Assembly: GCA_018829465.1 (NCBI GenBank)
Contig: JAHJTN010000047.1
Span: forward strand, 1-40,890
DNA: 40,890 bases
Origin: Bacteroidota bacterium
GTDB lineage: Bacteria > Bacteroidota > Bacteroidia > Flavobacteriales > Flavobacteriaceae
Direction of reading: 5' to 3'
A program made the position numbers and the translations under genes. Each line of letters starts with the position of its first letter. Positions within the stretch are counted from its first letter, which is position 1. This document shows positions 21,548 to 28,960 of this stretch, piece after piece. The notes below the pieces were generated by a model. It had not been told where the DNA came from, made no database searches, and saw only the letters and a list, made by a program, of their open reading frames with translations.

Positions 21548-22317
21548 TTTGGCTCCAGTATTTTTTGTCCTGGCGGGTTTAAGTCATCCCAAGAATCAAA
21601 CTTGTGCTCTTTTTCGTAATCAGTTTCGGGCGTTTTCTGAACTACCTGCTTTTTAAATCCAAAATTCGGACGTGCCCTACCAAGCCAATTATGAATAAAT
21701 AAATTCCAGCTTTTTTTCTTTAATGATTTACTTGGCTTTTCCTTTATCCATTCTTCTATCTTTTCAAGTTCAAGGTTATAATCCAATCCAGGATATTTTA
21801 CCATGTAATATTGAATTTGATCGTACCATGCCTTTTTAAGAGCTTCTATCTTTTCTTTAATCTTATCTTCTAACTTACATTTCTTAGATTCAGAAGCAGA
21901 AGCAGAAGCAGAAGCAGAAGCAGAGTGTCCCGGACATAATGGGACATGTCCCACAATGTCCCCTTCTATAGATTCCCTATATTTTCTTTTTCTCACAGCA
22001 TCTTTGTTTGATGAATAAGAAAATTCCCTATAAATATTATAATTTAAAACCTTAAACCCGCGTCCAGTTCTTTCAATTCTTTTTCCATCATGGTCTGGGT
22101 TTGAACTGTATTTATCGGGAGCTTGAAATTTCATAATTGCTTTTTCAGTTTCCTTTAAAGAAACCCTTGCCCGATCCGCAATTCCAGGAATAGCGGCTTC
22201 AACCAATCCGTCCTGGTCGGCCATTGCTAAAATCGTAATCCACACCTTGCAGACTTCTGGACTTTCACGCCATATTGATTTGTCTAAAATTTTACAGTCA
22301 AGTTTTACGAATGGCAT
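21544..22317 (-). CDS. Replication initiation-like winged-helix protein
   Basis: This 257-residue protein opens FVKLDCKILDKSIWRESPEV and has VWITILAMADQDGLVEAAIPGIADRARVSLKETEKAI. This is the winged-helix module of phage replisome organiser-type proteins (about 1-115). A Ser-Ala repeat linker (SASASASASASES, about 131-143) joins a Lys/Glu-rich helical C-terminal half that could contact the helicase loader. The order organiser then DnaC-like loader matches lambda O/P-style modules. The start overlaps the upstream stop by one base (TAATG) behind AAGGA. Confidence 0.78.
   Translation of the reverse strand: MPFVKLDCKILDKSIWRESPEVCKVWITILAMADQDGLVEAAIPGIADRARVSLKETEKAIMKFQAPDKYSSNPDHDGKRIERTGRGFKVLNYNIYREFSYSSNKDAVRKRKYRESIEGDIVGHVPLCPGHSASASASASASESKKCKLEDKIKEKIEALKKAWYDQIQYYMVKYPGLDYNLELEKIEEWIKEKPSKSLKKKSWNLFIHNWLGRARPNFGFKKQVVQKTPETDYEKEHKFDSWDDLNPPGQKILEPK
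21891..21924 (-). repeat. Hexanucleotide repeat encoding Ser-Ala linker
   Basis: About five copies of a 6-base unit (GCAGAA on the plus strand) encode the Ser-Ala linker of the replication protein. Slippage would alter linker length in steps of two residues without frameshift. Confidence 0.85.
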
Positions 22318-22751
22318 TATTTATCCTTTTGAAGCCGTTTTATACTCTGCAACCTTGCAGTAAAGTAAAGGTTCACGGCTAACCTTAAGGGGGGGACCCA
22401 CCAGGCTGTTTTTGAGCGAAGGTAACAGCCAACCTGATTTTTTTTAAAAATGGTCAACGAGCCGGGCGCTACTCCGGCTACCGGATTGTTTTGCCATGAT
22501 GTGATAGGCCCGTTCTCCGATATAATGGGTCGGTAGCACCCATCTCGCCAAATTTTACTTTGGCCGCCTATCTGCATTTCCACGGTGGGAACGTCACCCG
22601 CGTGTCTGCTTTCCACGCCGCCGTTGACCATTATATTTTCTGATTTAAAAAGAGGAAGCCGGGATAAGTTTTTGCGAGAAACTTGAGCTATGCCGCTTGA
22701 CGCAGATAGATTTTTACCCGGCTTCCCTTTGGTTTCAATTGATTGTTTCAT
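22317..22751 (-). CDS. Hypothetical protein, first gene after a promoter
   Basis: An open frame of 144 residues begins MKQSIETKGKPGKNLSASS and ends RLQSIKRLQKDK. It lies about 20 nt after the predicted start site of a TTGACA-17-TAAGAT promoter, and its stop overlaps the replication gene start (TAATG), which supports translation. The protein is basic, with several Trp and Pro in the second half, and shows no domain. The 3' third contains palindromic repeats, so the DNA may also serve as an origin or operator. Confidence 0.5.
   Translation of the reverse strand: MKQSIETKGKPGKNLSASSGIAQVSRKNLSRLPLFKSENIMVNGGVESRHAGDVPTVEMQIGGQSKIWRDGCYRPIISENGPITSWQNNPVAGVAPGSLTIFKKNQVGCYLRSKTAWWVPPLRLAVNLYFTARLQSIKRLQKDK
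22347..22435. promoter_or_regulatory. Cluster of palindromic repeats upstream of the replication gene (possible origin or operator)
   Basis: Three inverted repeats lie within 90 bases. They are a 14-base palindrome CTGCAACCTTGCAG (22347-22360), AAGGTT/AACCTT arms around a 7-base centre (22368-22386), and a related copy with AGGT/ACCT arms around AACAGCCA (22420-22435). The last two share the arrangement AGGT..CRGC..ACCT. Repeats just upstream of an initiator gene often are initiator or regulator binding sites. A run of seven G bases lies between them. This is a suggestion from pattern only. Confidence 0.4.
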
Positions 22752-22776
22752 ATCTCAAGTTATCTCGCATACCAAC

Positions 22777-22805
22777 ATCTTAGACCTTAAAATCCCCATT
22801 GTCAA
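22777..22805 (-). promoter_or_regulatory. Sigma-70-like promoter for the replication genes
   Basis: On the minus strand a consensus TTGACA (22800-22805) is followed after exactly 17 bases by TAAGAT (22777-22782). Transcription would start near 22770, about 20 bases before the ATG at 22751. It lies in the only gap between the methyltransferase block and the replication genes. Confidence 0.65.
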
Positions 22806-22842
22806 GCATTTTCTGATTTTCTTTTTTCTCCACCATCTTTAC

Positions 22843-23091
22843 CTATTTAGTCAGCCAGACGACGAATGTCCGCCGGAATACCCAGAAATTGCCGTCGATC
22901 TGATAGCCGCAACCCTTCGGCCAAGGCTTGTCGTAGTAGTAAAGATCGAATTCGTGCCGCCACTCGCGGAGACGGCGTTCAGCGGTCGCGGGCTTCATCC
23001 CGGTTACGTGCCGGAAAAAATCACAATGGCACTCAAGCCTCCCGTCCAGCTTCATCAGTAAATAACGGATACAAGAAATTTTCTCGGTCAT
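22843..23091 (-). CDS. Small winged-helix-like hypothetical protein
   Basis: This 82-residue protein begins MTEKISCIRYLLMKLDGRLE and contains HCDFFRHVTGMKPATAERRLREW, a helix-turn-helix-like pattern, then a beta-rich end (GYQIDGNFWVFRRTFVVW) that could be the wing. The ATG overlaps the methyltransferase stop (ATGA). It may bind DNA as a regulator of the adjacent promoter, or may partner the methyltransferase. Confidence 0.65.
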   Translation of the reverse strand: MTEKISCIRYLLMKLDGRLECHCDFFRHVTGMKPATAERRLREWRHEFDLYYYDKPWPKGCGYQIDGNFWVFRRTFVVWLTK

Positions 23092-24101
23092 ATTGCCTCC
23101 GTGAAGTTTAGTTTTTTATTTACGAGTGTACCGTCTATGCGCCTATCCGCCATTTTTGTATATTTTGGATTCAGGTCAATCAAGATAAAGTTTCGATAGT
23201 TCTGTTTAGCCACCATGCCGGTCGTACCGGCTCCCCCGAACGGATCGAGAATGATTCCCCCTTCCGGGCATCCGGCCAGCACCATCGGTTTGATCAGATC
23301 AGGCGGGAACGTGGCGAAGTGGGCCTCGCTGAATGGCTTAGTTGTAACCGTCCAGACGGAGCGGCGGTTGCGGGTTTCTGAAACTCCACATCCAGTATCA
23401 TGCCCAAATTTTTCAAAGGTGGCCGCCCCGTTCGGCCGTAATCGTTTTTTGCCAACGTTGGGATGATTTATAATATTTTTGCCGTCTTCAAATTTACTAT
23501 CATTCCAGCCGTTTGCTGGCTCTTTTATCGCCTCCGCATCGTAGTAATACTTTGCCGATTTCGCCAACAGGAAAATGTACTCATGCGCCTTCGTGCAGCG
23601 GTCGGTAACAGATTCAGGCATGGGGTTGGGCTTGTGCCAGATCAAGTCTTGCCTCAAATACCAGCCATCAGTACGTAGGGCCAGTGCGGCCATCCATGGT
23701 GTTGGTATTAAATCTTTTTCTTTCCAACCAGTCGGAACTCCTTGATGTCCAGAACATTCTTTTATTATTTTTATACCACCAATATCATCTTTTCTACTAT
23801 GAGATTGCATTGCCCCCGGATTTCCCGGAGGTTTTGAAGCATACGATGAACCCAAATTCAGCCATAGCGTCCCGTCATTTCGCAGTACCCGGTGAACCTC
23901 CCGGAACGCTTCGATCAGTTTGGCAACATATTCCTCCGGCGTTTTCTCAAGGCCGAGCTGACCAGATACGCCATAATCCCGCAATCCCCAGTACGGCGGC
24001 GAGGTTATGCAGCAGTTTACGGATTCGGCGGGCATGGTTTTTAGAACCGTCAGGCAATCGCCGCAAATGGTTTGGTTTAGATAGTCAGTCGGCCAGTTCA
24101 T
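23088..24101 (-). CDS. DNA methyltransferase (N4-cytosine/N6-adenine, beta class)
   Basis: This 337-residue protein has the catalytic motif TSPPY (33-37) in the N-terminal part and the S-adenosylmethionine-binding motif DPFGGAGTTG (286-295) near the C terminus. That motif order defines the beta class of amino-methyltransferases. LDPFGG, VHRVLRNDGTLWLN and DLIWHKPNPMP blocks support the family. There is no partner restriction enzyme, so it is an orphan enzyme that likely protects phage DNA from host restriction or tunes gene expression. The start overlaps the stop of a 50-residue gene (ATGA). Confidence 0.9.
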   Translation of the reverse strand: MNWPTDYLNQTICGDCLTVLKTMPAESVNCCITSPPYWGLRDYGVSGQLGLEKTPEEYVAKLIEAFREVHRVLRNDGTLWLNLGSSYASKPPGNPGAMQSHSRKDDIGGIKIIKECSGHQGVPTGWKEKDLIPTPWMAALALRTDGWYLRQDLIWHKPNPMPESVTDRCTKAHEYIFLLAKSAKYYYDAEAIKEPANGWNDSKFEDGKNIINHPNVGKKRLRPNGAATFEKFGHDTGCGVSETRNRRSVWTVTTKPFSEAHFATFPPDLIKPMVLAGCPEGGIILDPFGGAGTTGMVAKQNYRNFILIDLNPKYTKMADRRIDGTLVNKKLNFTEAI

Positions 24102-24250
24102 CCTATGTTTTCTTTTAATATTTTTTCTATATCGTCAATAAATAAGTCAACCTGCGACACGGTCTCAAATTCACAATCTGGTTGCCCAGTGATATCAACC
24201 ATCAATCCTTTGATTTCAGCTAAAATATTTTCAAGTAACCAATTTTCCAT
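24098..24250 (-). CDS. 50-residue acidic small protein
   Basis: A short frame begins MENWLLENILAEIKGLMV and ends IEKILKENIG, mostly helical and acidic, with one Cys. GGAGGAGG lies 4-5 nt before the ATG, one of the strongest ribosome sites here, and the stop overlaps the methyltransferase ATG. It is very likely real. Its role is unknown. Confidence 0.7.
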   Translation of the reverse strand: MENWLLENILAEIKGLMVDITGQPDCEFETVSQVDLFIDDIEKILKENIG

Positions 24251-24306
24251 ATTACCTCCTCCTCAATACGGCGCCCGGCAAGACCAGACGCCGGTTCAGG
24301 GGAAGG

Positions 24307-25026
24307 CTATCGGGAGCGGCTACTACGGACCCCAGCGTCGGGGTAGATCATGAACCCAGGCTGCGGGCCGGGTGCGGTTTTCATGTCCTTGAAATACCGC
24401 TTGGCCTTGGTCATGTTCACGCCAAGGAAATAGGGCGGGTACTTGCCTTCGACAACGGCACGGGCCACGGCCTTGATATCGGTGAGCTGCAATTCAATGT
24501 CGGCAACAAAGGTGCTTGCGTATCCGTTAGCCTGGGTTGTCTTCGGGGCGACGGACGCGGCGACGATGGGCGCGACGAAAACGGTTGCGGCCTTCTCTTC
24601 CAGCATATCCGCTTTTTCATCCTTGCCTTTGGCGCGGGCGGCTTCGGCTTGGCGCTGTATGCGCTCCCGTTCCTTGCGTTCCGCTTCGGCCGCTTGAGCC
24701 CTAGCCTTAGCTTCGGCTTCCTGGCGCTTGCGATCCTCTTCCAAGAACCACTTGCGCTGCTTGCCCTTGACGATATCGATGGCCAGGGATACAGGGTCAG
24801 AAAACCTTTTGAAAAATACATCGATCCTGCGGCATGATTCCAGAGATGGCTCTTTCATTATCTTGCGGCTGGATTCGATTTCGTCGTAAGTGCGTTTGGC
24901 ATCTCCGACAAATACCGCTGCCGCTGCGTTGTCATCAAAATTAGCCACAGTAATTTCACTCGCAGCCAACACCACCGGCGAAACTTTCTTTTCAAGTTCC
25001 TTTTCTACCAATGCGAAATTTTCCAT
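24307..25026 (-). CDS. Coiled-coil protein of the recombination region
   Basis: This 239-residue protein begins MENFALVEKELEKKV. After a helical region it has a highly charged Ala/Glu/Arg/Lys coiled coil (about residues 104-150, for example KQRKWFLEEDRKRQEAEA). It then has a Val/Ala-rich segment and a C-terminal domain (VADIELQLTDIKAVARAVV, GVNMTKAKRYF). AAGGAGG lies before the ATG. Similar proteins occur beside phage annealing proteins and exonucleases, where they may help recombination. Its exact role is undefined. Confidence 0.75.
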   Translation of the reverse strand: MENFALVEKELEKKVSPVVLAASEITVANFDDNAAAAVFVGDAKRTYDEIESSRKIMKEPSLESCRRIDVFFKRFSDPVSLAIDIVKGKQRKWFLEEDRKRQEAEAKARAQAAEAERKERERIQRQAEAARAKGKDEKADMLEEKAATVFVAPIVAASVAPKTTQANGYASTFVADIELQLTDIKAVARAVVEGKYPPYFLGVNMTKAKRYFKDMKTAPGPQPGFMIYPDAGVRSSRSR

Positions 25027-25037
25027 TTGTCCTCCTT

Positions 25038-25649
25038 TTAAGACAAGTGATTCTGTAAACTGTACACCATCCAAAAGTAATTCAGCTCGACTTTGTAATT
25101 GAACTGCTGCATCTTGCAATGGCCTGTTTTATCAATACACACCTCGGCCAGCTTCAAGCGTCCTACAGTAGTCAGGCCGCGTAAAATCGCCATGAGGCCG
25201 TAAGGGGCCATTTGAATTCCCGTCACCTTGTCGGGCTGGCCGGTTTTAACGTCCACCAGCCAGTCCCATTTCTCAGTTTCAAATAGTCGGTCAAACCGTC
25301 CAGCAATGAGATATTTCTCCGAGCAGTTAGGAAATTCGGCCAACATCTTGCCAGTGTCCCAGCCCATCTCTTGCCGCTTTTCCGTCCAGCCCAAAATGTA
25401 GGGCATCATCCGGGGATCTCCACCAGGCAGCAGCTTGCCGATGTCGTGCAAATAGAGATAATCATGCACGTGGCTTCCCCATTCAAGGTCAATTGGATTG
25501 ACAAACGAATGGTCCCTGAGCTTGCCGGTGTAGCCGGTAATGTTTTTCAGCGGTCTCCCTCTCAGCGCGTACTTGTGCGCCTCGGAGTCAAAGGTGAAGC
25601 CTGGGAAAGGGGGTATTTCTACCCCCCGCCAGATGTGCTTGGTCGCCAT
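25038..25649 (-). CDS. PD-(D/E)XK exonuclease (RecB/Cas4-like)
   Basis: This 203-residue protein contains IAGRFDRLFE and WDWLVDVKTGQPDKVTGIQMAPYGLM. This is the Asp...Asp-x-Lys pattern plus following Gln of RecB/Cas4-type nucleases, which trim DNA ends for recombination. An upstream HVHDYLYLHD segment supplies a possible additional helix with His. It is encoded between an annealing-protein-like gene and a coiled-coil protein, matching the exonuclease of phage recombination modules. Confidence 0.85.
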   Translation of the reverse strand: MATKHIWRGVEIPPFPGFTFDSEAHKYALRGRPLKNITGYTGKLRDHSFVNPIDLEWGSHVHDYLYLHDIGKLLPGGDPRMMPYILGWTEKRQEMGWDTGKMLAEFPNCSEKYLIAGRFDRLFETEKWDWLVDVKTGQPDKVTGIQMAPYGLMAILRGLTTVGRLKLAEVCIDKTGHCKMQQFNYKVELNYFWMVYSLQNHLS

Positions 25650-25651
25650 TG

Positions 25652-26710
25652 TTACCGTTCGCCGTTCACTTCGTCGCGAAGTTTACTGAGCGCAGACCAT
25701 GCCCAGGCTTTTTTGTCCTTCATGCGCAGGTCGGCGACATGCCGTTTCCCCTCTACCATTTTACCGGTCGGTTTTTTGGTTTCCTTGTCAACCTGGGGAA
25801 ACGATGTTAGCGCCATCAGTTTTGTCTGTATGGCGTCCGCGTCACCGCCGCAGAAATCGGCCAGCTCCTTTTCAAGGGTAGTGAAAACATCATCAGCATT
25901 ATTACCGAAGGGAAGTTTATCCTCCGGTCTGGTTTTTGTCTTTTGATCAAAAAGGGTTTTGTCTCCAGACTTGCCAGTTTGCTTCTTGTCATCGGTTGAC
26001 TGCGCGGGCTTGATGTTGGCCCTCGCCGATTGTTTTTCATCCCCGCCAATAACTCCATTGTCCGCCATGTCGTCCAGGTCCTGGGTAAAGAAATCGGATG
26101 CCGCCGTACAGGTTAACACCGCGTCAACATGAGATCGTTTCTTGGCGATCTTCAAAACGGTATTATAATAGTCGGCGGGGTTGTCATGCTCGACCCGCTC
26201 TACCTTTGCCCAGTACCACGCCCCAGCCTCATCCTTCGCGGCCCGAAATCCCATGGCCCGATAATGCCCCTTGTTCTCTTTGTAATCGGCCGGGATCGGT
26301 TCGCCAGTATCCGTCTCTTGTTTGCGGAAACGGTACTTCGTTTCCATCGTTGAACAGGACCCGACGCCCTGGCCCCAGACTTCGCCGGTGCGAATGTTGG
26401 TCATAGTACAGGTCAGCCGATATTCCAGATGCCCGCCAGGATGTTCAACAGCATGGTTCACCCCATCATAGGACGGGGCAAGCCGAAACATCATGGACAA
26501 CTTTTCGGCCCCAGGTTTCAGCAATGTCGGCTTGGCCGTTTCCTTGCCGTCCTTCATCCTGGACGTGCCGGGGATAATGCCATAATGCTCCCCCGGCTTC
26601 ATCGCCTTGCTCATCAATTCCTGGATGGCCTGAATTTGAGCCATGACATTCTCAACTGACATAGCATATTCAAGCTGTCCTCCACCACGCTTTTCAATAG
26701 CTTCGCTCAT
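25652..26710 (-). CDS. Putative recombination/annealing protein
   Basis: This 352-residue protein has a conserved core: MKPGEHYGIIPGTSRMKDG, KPTLLKPGAEKLSMMFRLAP, a GVGSCSTMETKYRFRKQE block, NPADYYNTVLKIAKKRSHVD and TAASDFFTQDLDD. This set occurs in a widespread phage and bacterial family found next to RecB-like nucleases. The KIAKKRSHVDAVLT helix resembles the end of Rad52/Erf-type annealing domains. The C-terminal third is a charged linker and tail. A single-strand annealing function is inferred from context and this partial resemblance. AAAGGAGG precedes the start. Confidence 0.72.
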   Translation of the reverse strand: MSEAIEKRGGGQLEYAMSVENVMAQIQAIQELMSKAMKPGEHYGIIPGTSRMKDGKETAKPTLLKPGAEKLSMMFRLAPSYDGVNHAVEHPGGHLEYRLTCTMTNIRTGEVWGQGVGSCSTMETKYRFRKQETDTGEPIPADYKENKGHYRAMGFRAAKDEAGAWYWAKVERVEHDNPADYYNTVLKIAKKRSHVDAVLTCTAASDFFTQDLDDMADNGVIGGDEKQSARANIKPAQSTDDKKQTGKSGDKTLFDQKTKTRPEDKLPFGNNADDVFTTLEKELADFCGGDADAIQTKLMALTSFPQVDKETKKPTGKMVEGKRHVADLRMKDKKAWAWSALSKLRDEVNGER

Positions 26711-26745
26711 TTTTATATTTCCTCCTTTAGAAATATTTTAACAAA

Positions 26746-27012
26746 TTAATCCCACGGATAACGCCGATCTTTTTTTACACATGGTCCGCCAATTGGCAGA
26801 TCGCATGATTCCGGGACGCCGTCAAAATCTCTCTCAACGTGCTTGCAGTAATGGCAACCAAACCGGGTTGCCTTGGGCGGGTAGAACACCTTGGCGCAGT
26901 CCGGGCATATCCCATGACTCTCCCGATCCGTGGCCGGCCGATCTGGCACTACGATCCATTCGCCGTCGACTTTGATGCGGTGGCAATAACAGCAAATAAT
27001 AGTTATGGTCAT
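26746..27012 (-). CDS. Zinc-finger small protein
   Basis: This 88-residue protein has CCYCHRI, then GICPDCAKVFYP, then GCHYCKHVERD and two more Cys in ESCDLP and GPCVKK. The Cys pairs at regular spacing suggest two zinc sites. The CPDCAKVFYP block is common in phage small proteins. It could bind nucleic acid or protein. The ATG is one base pattern away from the upstream stop (ATGA overlap at 27009-27012). Confidence 0.7.
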   Translation of the reverse strand: MTITIICCYCHRIKVDGEWIVVPDRPATDRESHGICPDCAKVFYPPKATRFGCHYCKHVERDFDGVPESCDLPIGGPCVKKDRRYPWD

Positions 27013-27215
27013 GCTTTCGCTGCCCTTGCCTTTTTTAGATTTTCAATTCGATTAGCTTTGATACTTTTTTGCCGTATCGCATCGCCGTCCTGATGGCCGC
27101 TTAAATAGGCATGTTTGTGCGGAGAATGGCCAGCCCTGGAAACTCCGTTTTTCCCATCCAGGAATCCGGTCTCGCATTCCTGCTGCATGGTAGAAACAAA
27201 ATATTGATCGTTCAT
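27009..27215 (-). CDS. Ribosome modulation factor-like small protein
   Basis: This 68-residue protein has ETGFLDGKNGVSRAGHSP followed by YLSGHQDGDAIR and a basic C terminus. The arrangement G(F/Y)xxGxxGxSR...YLxGxxDG resembles the ribosome modulation factor (RMF, PF04957), which drives ribosome dimerisation in stressed bacteria. If the likeness is real, the early protein may target host ribosomes. The similarity is short, and a generic Gly-rich helical hairpin cannot be excluded. Confidence 0.55.
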   Translation of the reverse strand: MNDQYFVSTMQQECETGFLDGKNGVSRAGHSPHKHAYLSGHQDGDAIRQKSIKANRIENLKKARAAKA

Positions 27216-27216
27216 G

Positions 27217-27597
27217 CTACCACTCCTTCGGTATGTCCAGATATTTCCAACCCTTTGGTGTGAAATATTTGGCTGGACGTTTCAACAGTATTTTACGAAC
27301 CTTGCGGTGGAAGGCGGCGCGAGCAAGGCGCTGATCTTTATCGGCATGGCGCATATATGTTGATGAAATATATGAATCGAACCTCGTGCACCCAGAATTA
27401 CTATCAGCTCGATCTTTCATAAAACAGCCTCGGCATAGTCCCGGTTCCATGATCCATCCCCATCCATCATGGCATTGAGCAATTAACGCCGCCGGATATA
27501 TCTCGCAAAACGAACAATGCTCCGGCGGATCATTCTCCTCATACCGCCGAATCAAATCTAACTGTGCGTCCAACGTGCGCTGTTTATAGGATTTCAT
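27217..27597 (-). CDS. Hypothetical cysteine-containing protein
   Basis: This 126-residue protein begins MKSYKQRTLDAQLDLIRRYE, with HCSFCEIYP, a Cys in AQCHDGWGW, LCRGCFM and SGCTRF. Two close Cys pairs point to one zinc site. The C-terminal part is basic (RKVRKILLKRPAKYF). The start overlaps the upstream membrane-protein stop (ATGA). It is not recognised. Confidence 0.68.
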   Translation of the reverse strand: MKSYKQRTLDAQLDLIRRYEENDPPEHCSFCEIYPAALIAQCHDGWGWIMEPGLCRGCFMKDRADSNSGCTRFDSYISSTYMRHADKDQRLARAAFHRKVRKILLKRPAKYFTPKGWKYLDIPKEW

Positions 27598-27740
27598 GGC
27601 ATCCTCTTAATCATCGAATTACAAATCGCCGCCGCGCCCAGCATCAGGATCGTCCATTCGATACGGCCGCGAATCAAGCTGACAATCGCCAGGATCACGC
27701 AGAGAATTTCGAGGGTGAGAAATTGCCGGGAGGTCATCAT
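27594..27740 (-). CDS. 48-residue protein with two membrane segments
   Basis: A short frame starts at tandem ATG codons behind AAGGAGG and encodes two hydrophobic stretches (FLTLEILCVILAIVSLI, then WTILMLGAAAICNSM) separated by a charged turn RGRIE. This is a compact hairpin membrane protein. It lies in the early region, so a role in host takeover or superinfection exclusion is more likely than lysis. The stop overlaps the next start. Confidence 0.68.
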   Translation of the reverse strand: MMTSRQFLTLEILCVILAIVSLIRGRIEWTILMLGAAAICNSMIKRMP

Positions 27741-27749
27741 TTCCTCCTT

Positions 27750-27920
27750 TTAATACAACCGTAAAGCTTGAAACACCCTGAACCACCGCCACGGCCTGCC
27801 GTTTGCTTTTCGCCAACATGTCCGGCAGATTAGCTTGTAATGAGCGCCGATCAAATGGCTGGTATTTGTCCTGCCACTTCGCCAGACCTTCGTTTCGAAT
27901 CCGCACTGAGGGCAGGTCAT
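27750..27920 (-). CDS. 56-residue zinc-ribbon protein
   Basis: A short frame encodes MTCPQCGFETKVWRSGRTN with a second pair in LICRTCWRKANGRPWRW. This is a complete four-Cys zinc ribbon with a basic, Trp/Arg-rich C terminus suited to nucleic acid binding. The ATG overlaps the stop of the ribbon-helix-helix gene (ATGA). It replaces a longer out-of-frame reading of the same DNA. Confidence 0.72.
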   Translation of the reverse strand: MTCPQCGFETKVWRSGRTNTSHLIGAHYKLICRTCWRKANGRPWRWFRVFQALRLY

Positions 27921-28087
27921 GGTTTCCGCCTGACAATAGCCAAATACTTCCTGACCAAGCGCCTGATGATGGCAGCAACAGTCACCTTGCCGTCCAGGGC
28001 GTTCTGCTTCAGGTCAAGGTAATCGGCTTCATCGAATTTGACAGGATAGACGATTGTTTTGTTTTTCATTTTGCGGGTGATGGTCAT
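27917..28087 (-). CDS. 56-residue ribbon-helix-helix regulator
   Basis: A short frame begins MTITRKMKNKTIVYPVKFDE and continues with ADYLDLKQNALDG and VTVAAIIRRLVRKYLAIV. A beta strand with alternating side chains (KTIVYPVKF) followed by two helices is the Arc/CopG ribbon-helix-helix fold, a dimeric DNA-binding unit. It is the best candidate for a protein acting on the operator-like repeats around the 28.96-kb promoter, which drives it. The start overlaps the upstream stop (ATGA); MKNKTI is an alternative start. Confidence 0.72.
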   Translation of the reverse strand: MTITRKMKNKTIVYPVKFDEADYLDLKQNALDGKVTVAAIIRRLVRKYLAIVRRKP

Positions 28088-28320
28088 GATGTAATTTCCG
28101 CCAGGGCCGATCTAACTTCTCGCGGCAATATCATACTACCACCCGTAGGATTAGTATCAATATAGCGTCCTTTTTCCCTGGCTGCAAAAATTGCTGCCGC
28201 TTCCGGCGCTATACCGGCAAAAGCACCGGAATAGCCGCCCCCAAAACATCCATGAGCGTCACAATAGTAGTATCCATTACTACGCCGATAAATCACAATA
28301 GTACTTGCTTGTTTTGTCAT
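28084..28320 (-). CDS. Hypothetical protein with Gly/Ala-rich centre
   Basis: This 78-residue protein begins MTKQASTIVIYRRSNGYYY, with CDAHGCFGGGYSGAFAGIA and a helical Ala-rich middle, ending LPREVRSALAEITS. AAGGAG lies before the ATG. It is not recognised. Confidence 0.65.
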   Translation of the reverse strand: MTKQASTIVIYRRSNGYYYCDAHGCFGGGYSGAFAGIAPEAAAIFAAREKGRYIDTNPTGGSMILPREVRSALAEITS

Positions 28321-28337
28321 ATTCTTCTCCTTTTTTT

Positions 28338-28934
28338 TTATAATTCTGCAACGTTATTACGATATGCAGGAGTGTTGCTTGCCGCTTCAATCGCCGCGTC
28401 CATATCAATGGATGCCTGGATTACATCCGTATTGCCCTCTATTTGCGCAAACGCTTTCTCTGCCTCTGACCGGCGGATAAAACCAATTTGAGATGATGGG
28501 TCTGCCTCGGACATATTATAGATGTGCAAATATGCGGCGGCGATTGGATACTTGGCCAGGGCGTCATTAATACTGATTGCCGGTCGATTGTCCCTGAGAA
28601 CGCTATCGCCGGTTTCCATCATTTTCTCAAATGCCCGGTCTGCATCTCCATGCAAGCGGATAATATCCAGGAGATCATCGATGCCGGGATATCTAGCCGC
28701 AAAATCTTTCTCCTTCTTTTCTTCTGCCGCCCTAATTTGTTCCGCCAGCCCGGGCAGAGTTGATAGTAACATATTTCCTTTTGCACCCTTGGGACTGCCG
28801 CCCTCAGAGGGGACCATTACCTCAACCTCAACTTTATCACGCCAGGATGATAGCACCTTGATAGTCGCACCCTTAGGGGTGACATACATAATTTCCTTTT
28901 TTTCAATTCCTTTCATTCCAATCCAATTTTTCAT
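28338..28934 (-). CDS. First early protein, hypothetical, after a consensus promoter
   Basis: This 198-residue protein starts MKNWIGMKGIEKKEIMYVTP at an ATG about 20 bases after the predicted transcription start of a perfect promoter and 6 nt after AAGGAGG. The N-terminal half is beta-rich (TIKVLSSWRDKVEVEVMV). The rest is helical and acidic (EEKKEKDFAARYPGIDDLLD, SEAEKAFAQIEGNTDVIQ). It is probably made early and abundantly, as expected for a host-takeover protein. No family is recognised. Confidence 0.72.
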   Translation of the reverse strand: MKNWIGMKGIEKKEIMYVTPKGATIKVLSSWRDKVEVEVMVPSEGGSPKGAKGNMLLSTLPGLAEQIRAAEEKKEKDFAARYPGIDDLLDIIRLHGDADRAFEKMMETGDSVLRDNRPAISINDALAKYPIAAAYLHIYNMSEADPSSQIGFIRRSEAEKAFAQIEGNTDVIQASIDMDAAIEAASNTPAYRNNVAEL

Positions 28935-28960
28935 CTTGACCTCCTTTGTCTTACATAACA

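Noticed and set aside
22787-22843. 18-residue frame (MVEKKENQKMLDNGDFKV) between wing-helix gene and promoter
   Set aside because: It overlaps the -35 box and spacer of a good promoter and has only a weak ribosome site; kept out as unlikely.
23215-24118. Plus-strand frames over the methyltransferase gene
   Set aside because: They are antisense shadows with no start signals; the minus-strand frame has all methyltransferase motifs.
27619-27978. Minus-strand frame of 119 residues
   Set aside because: It covers three shorter frames in another register that have clean fold patterns, AGGAGG or ATGA starts and no gaps between them; the long frame has no ribosome site.
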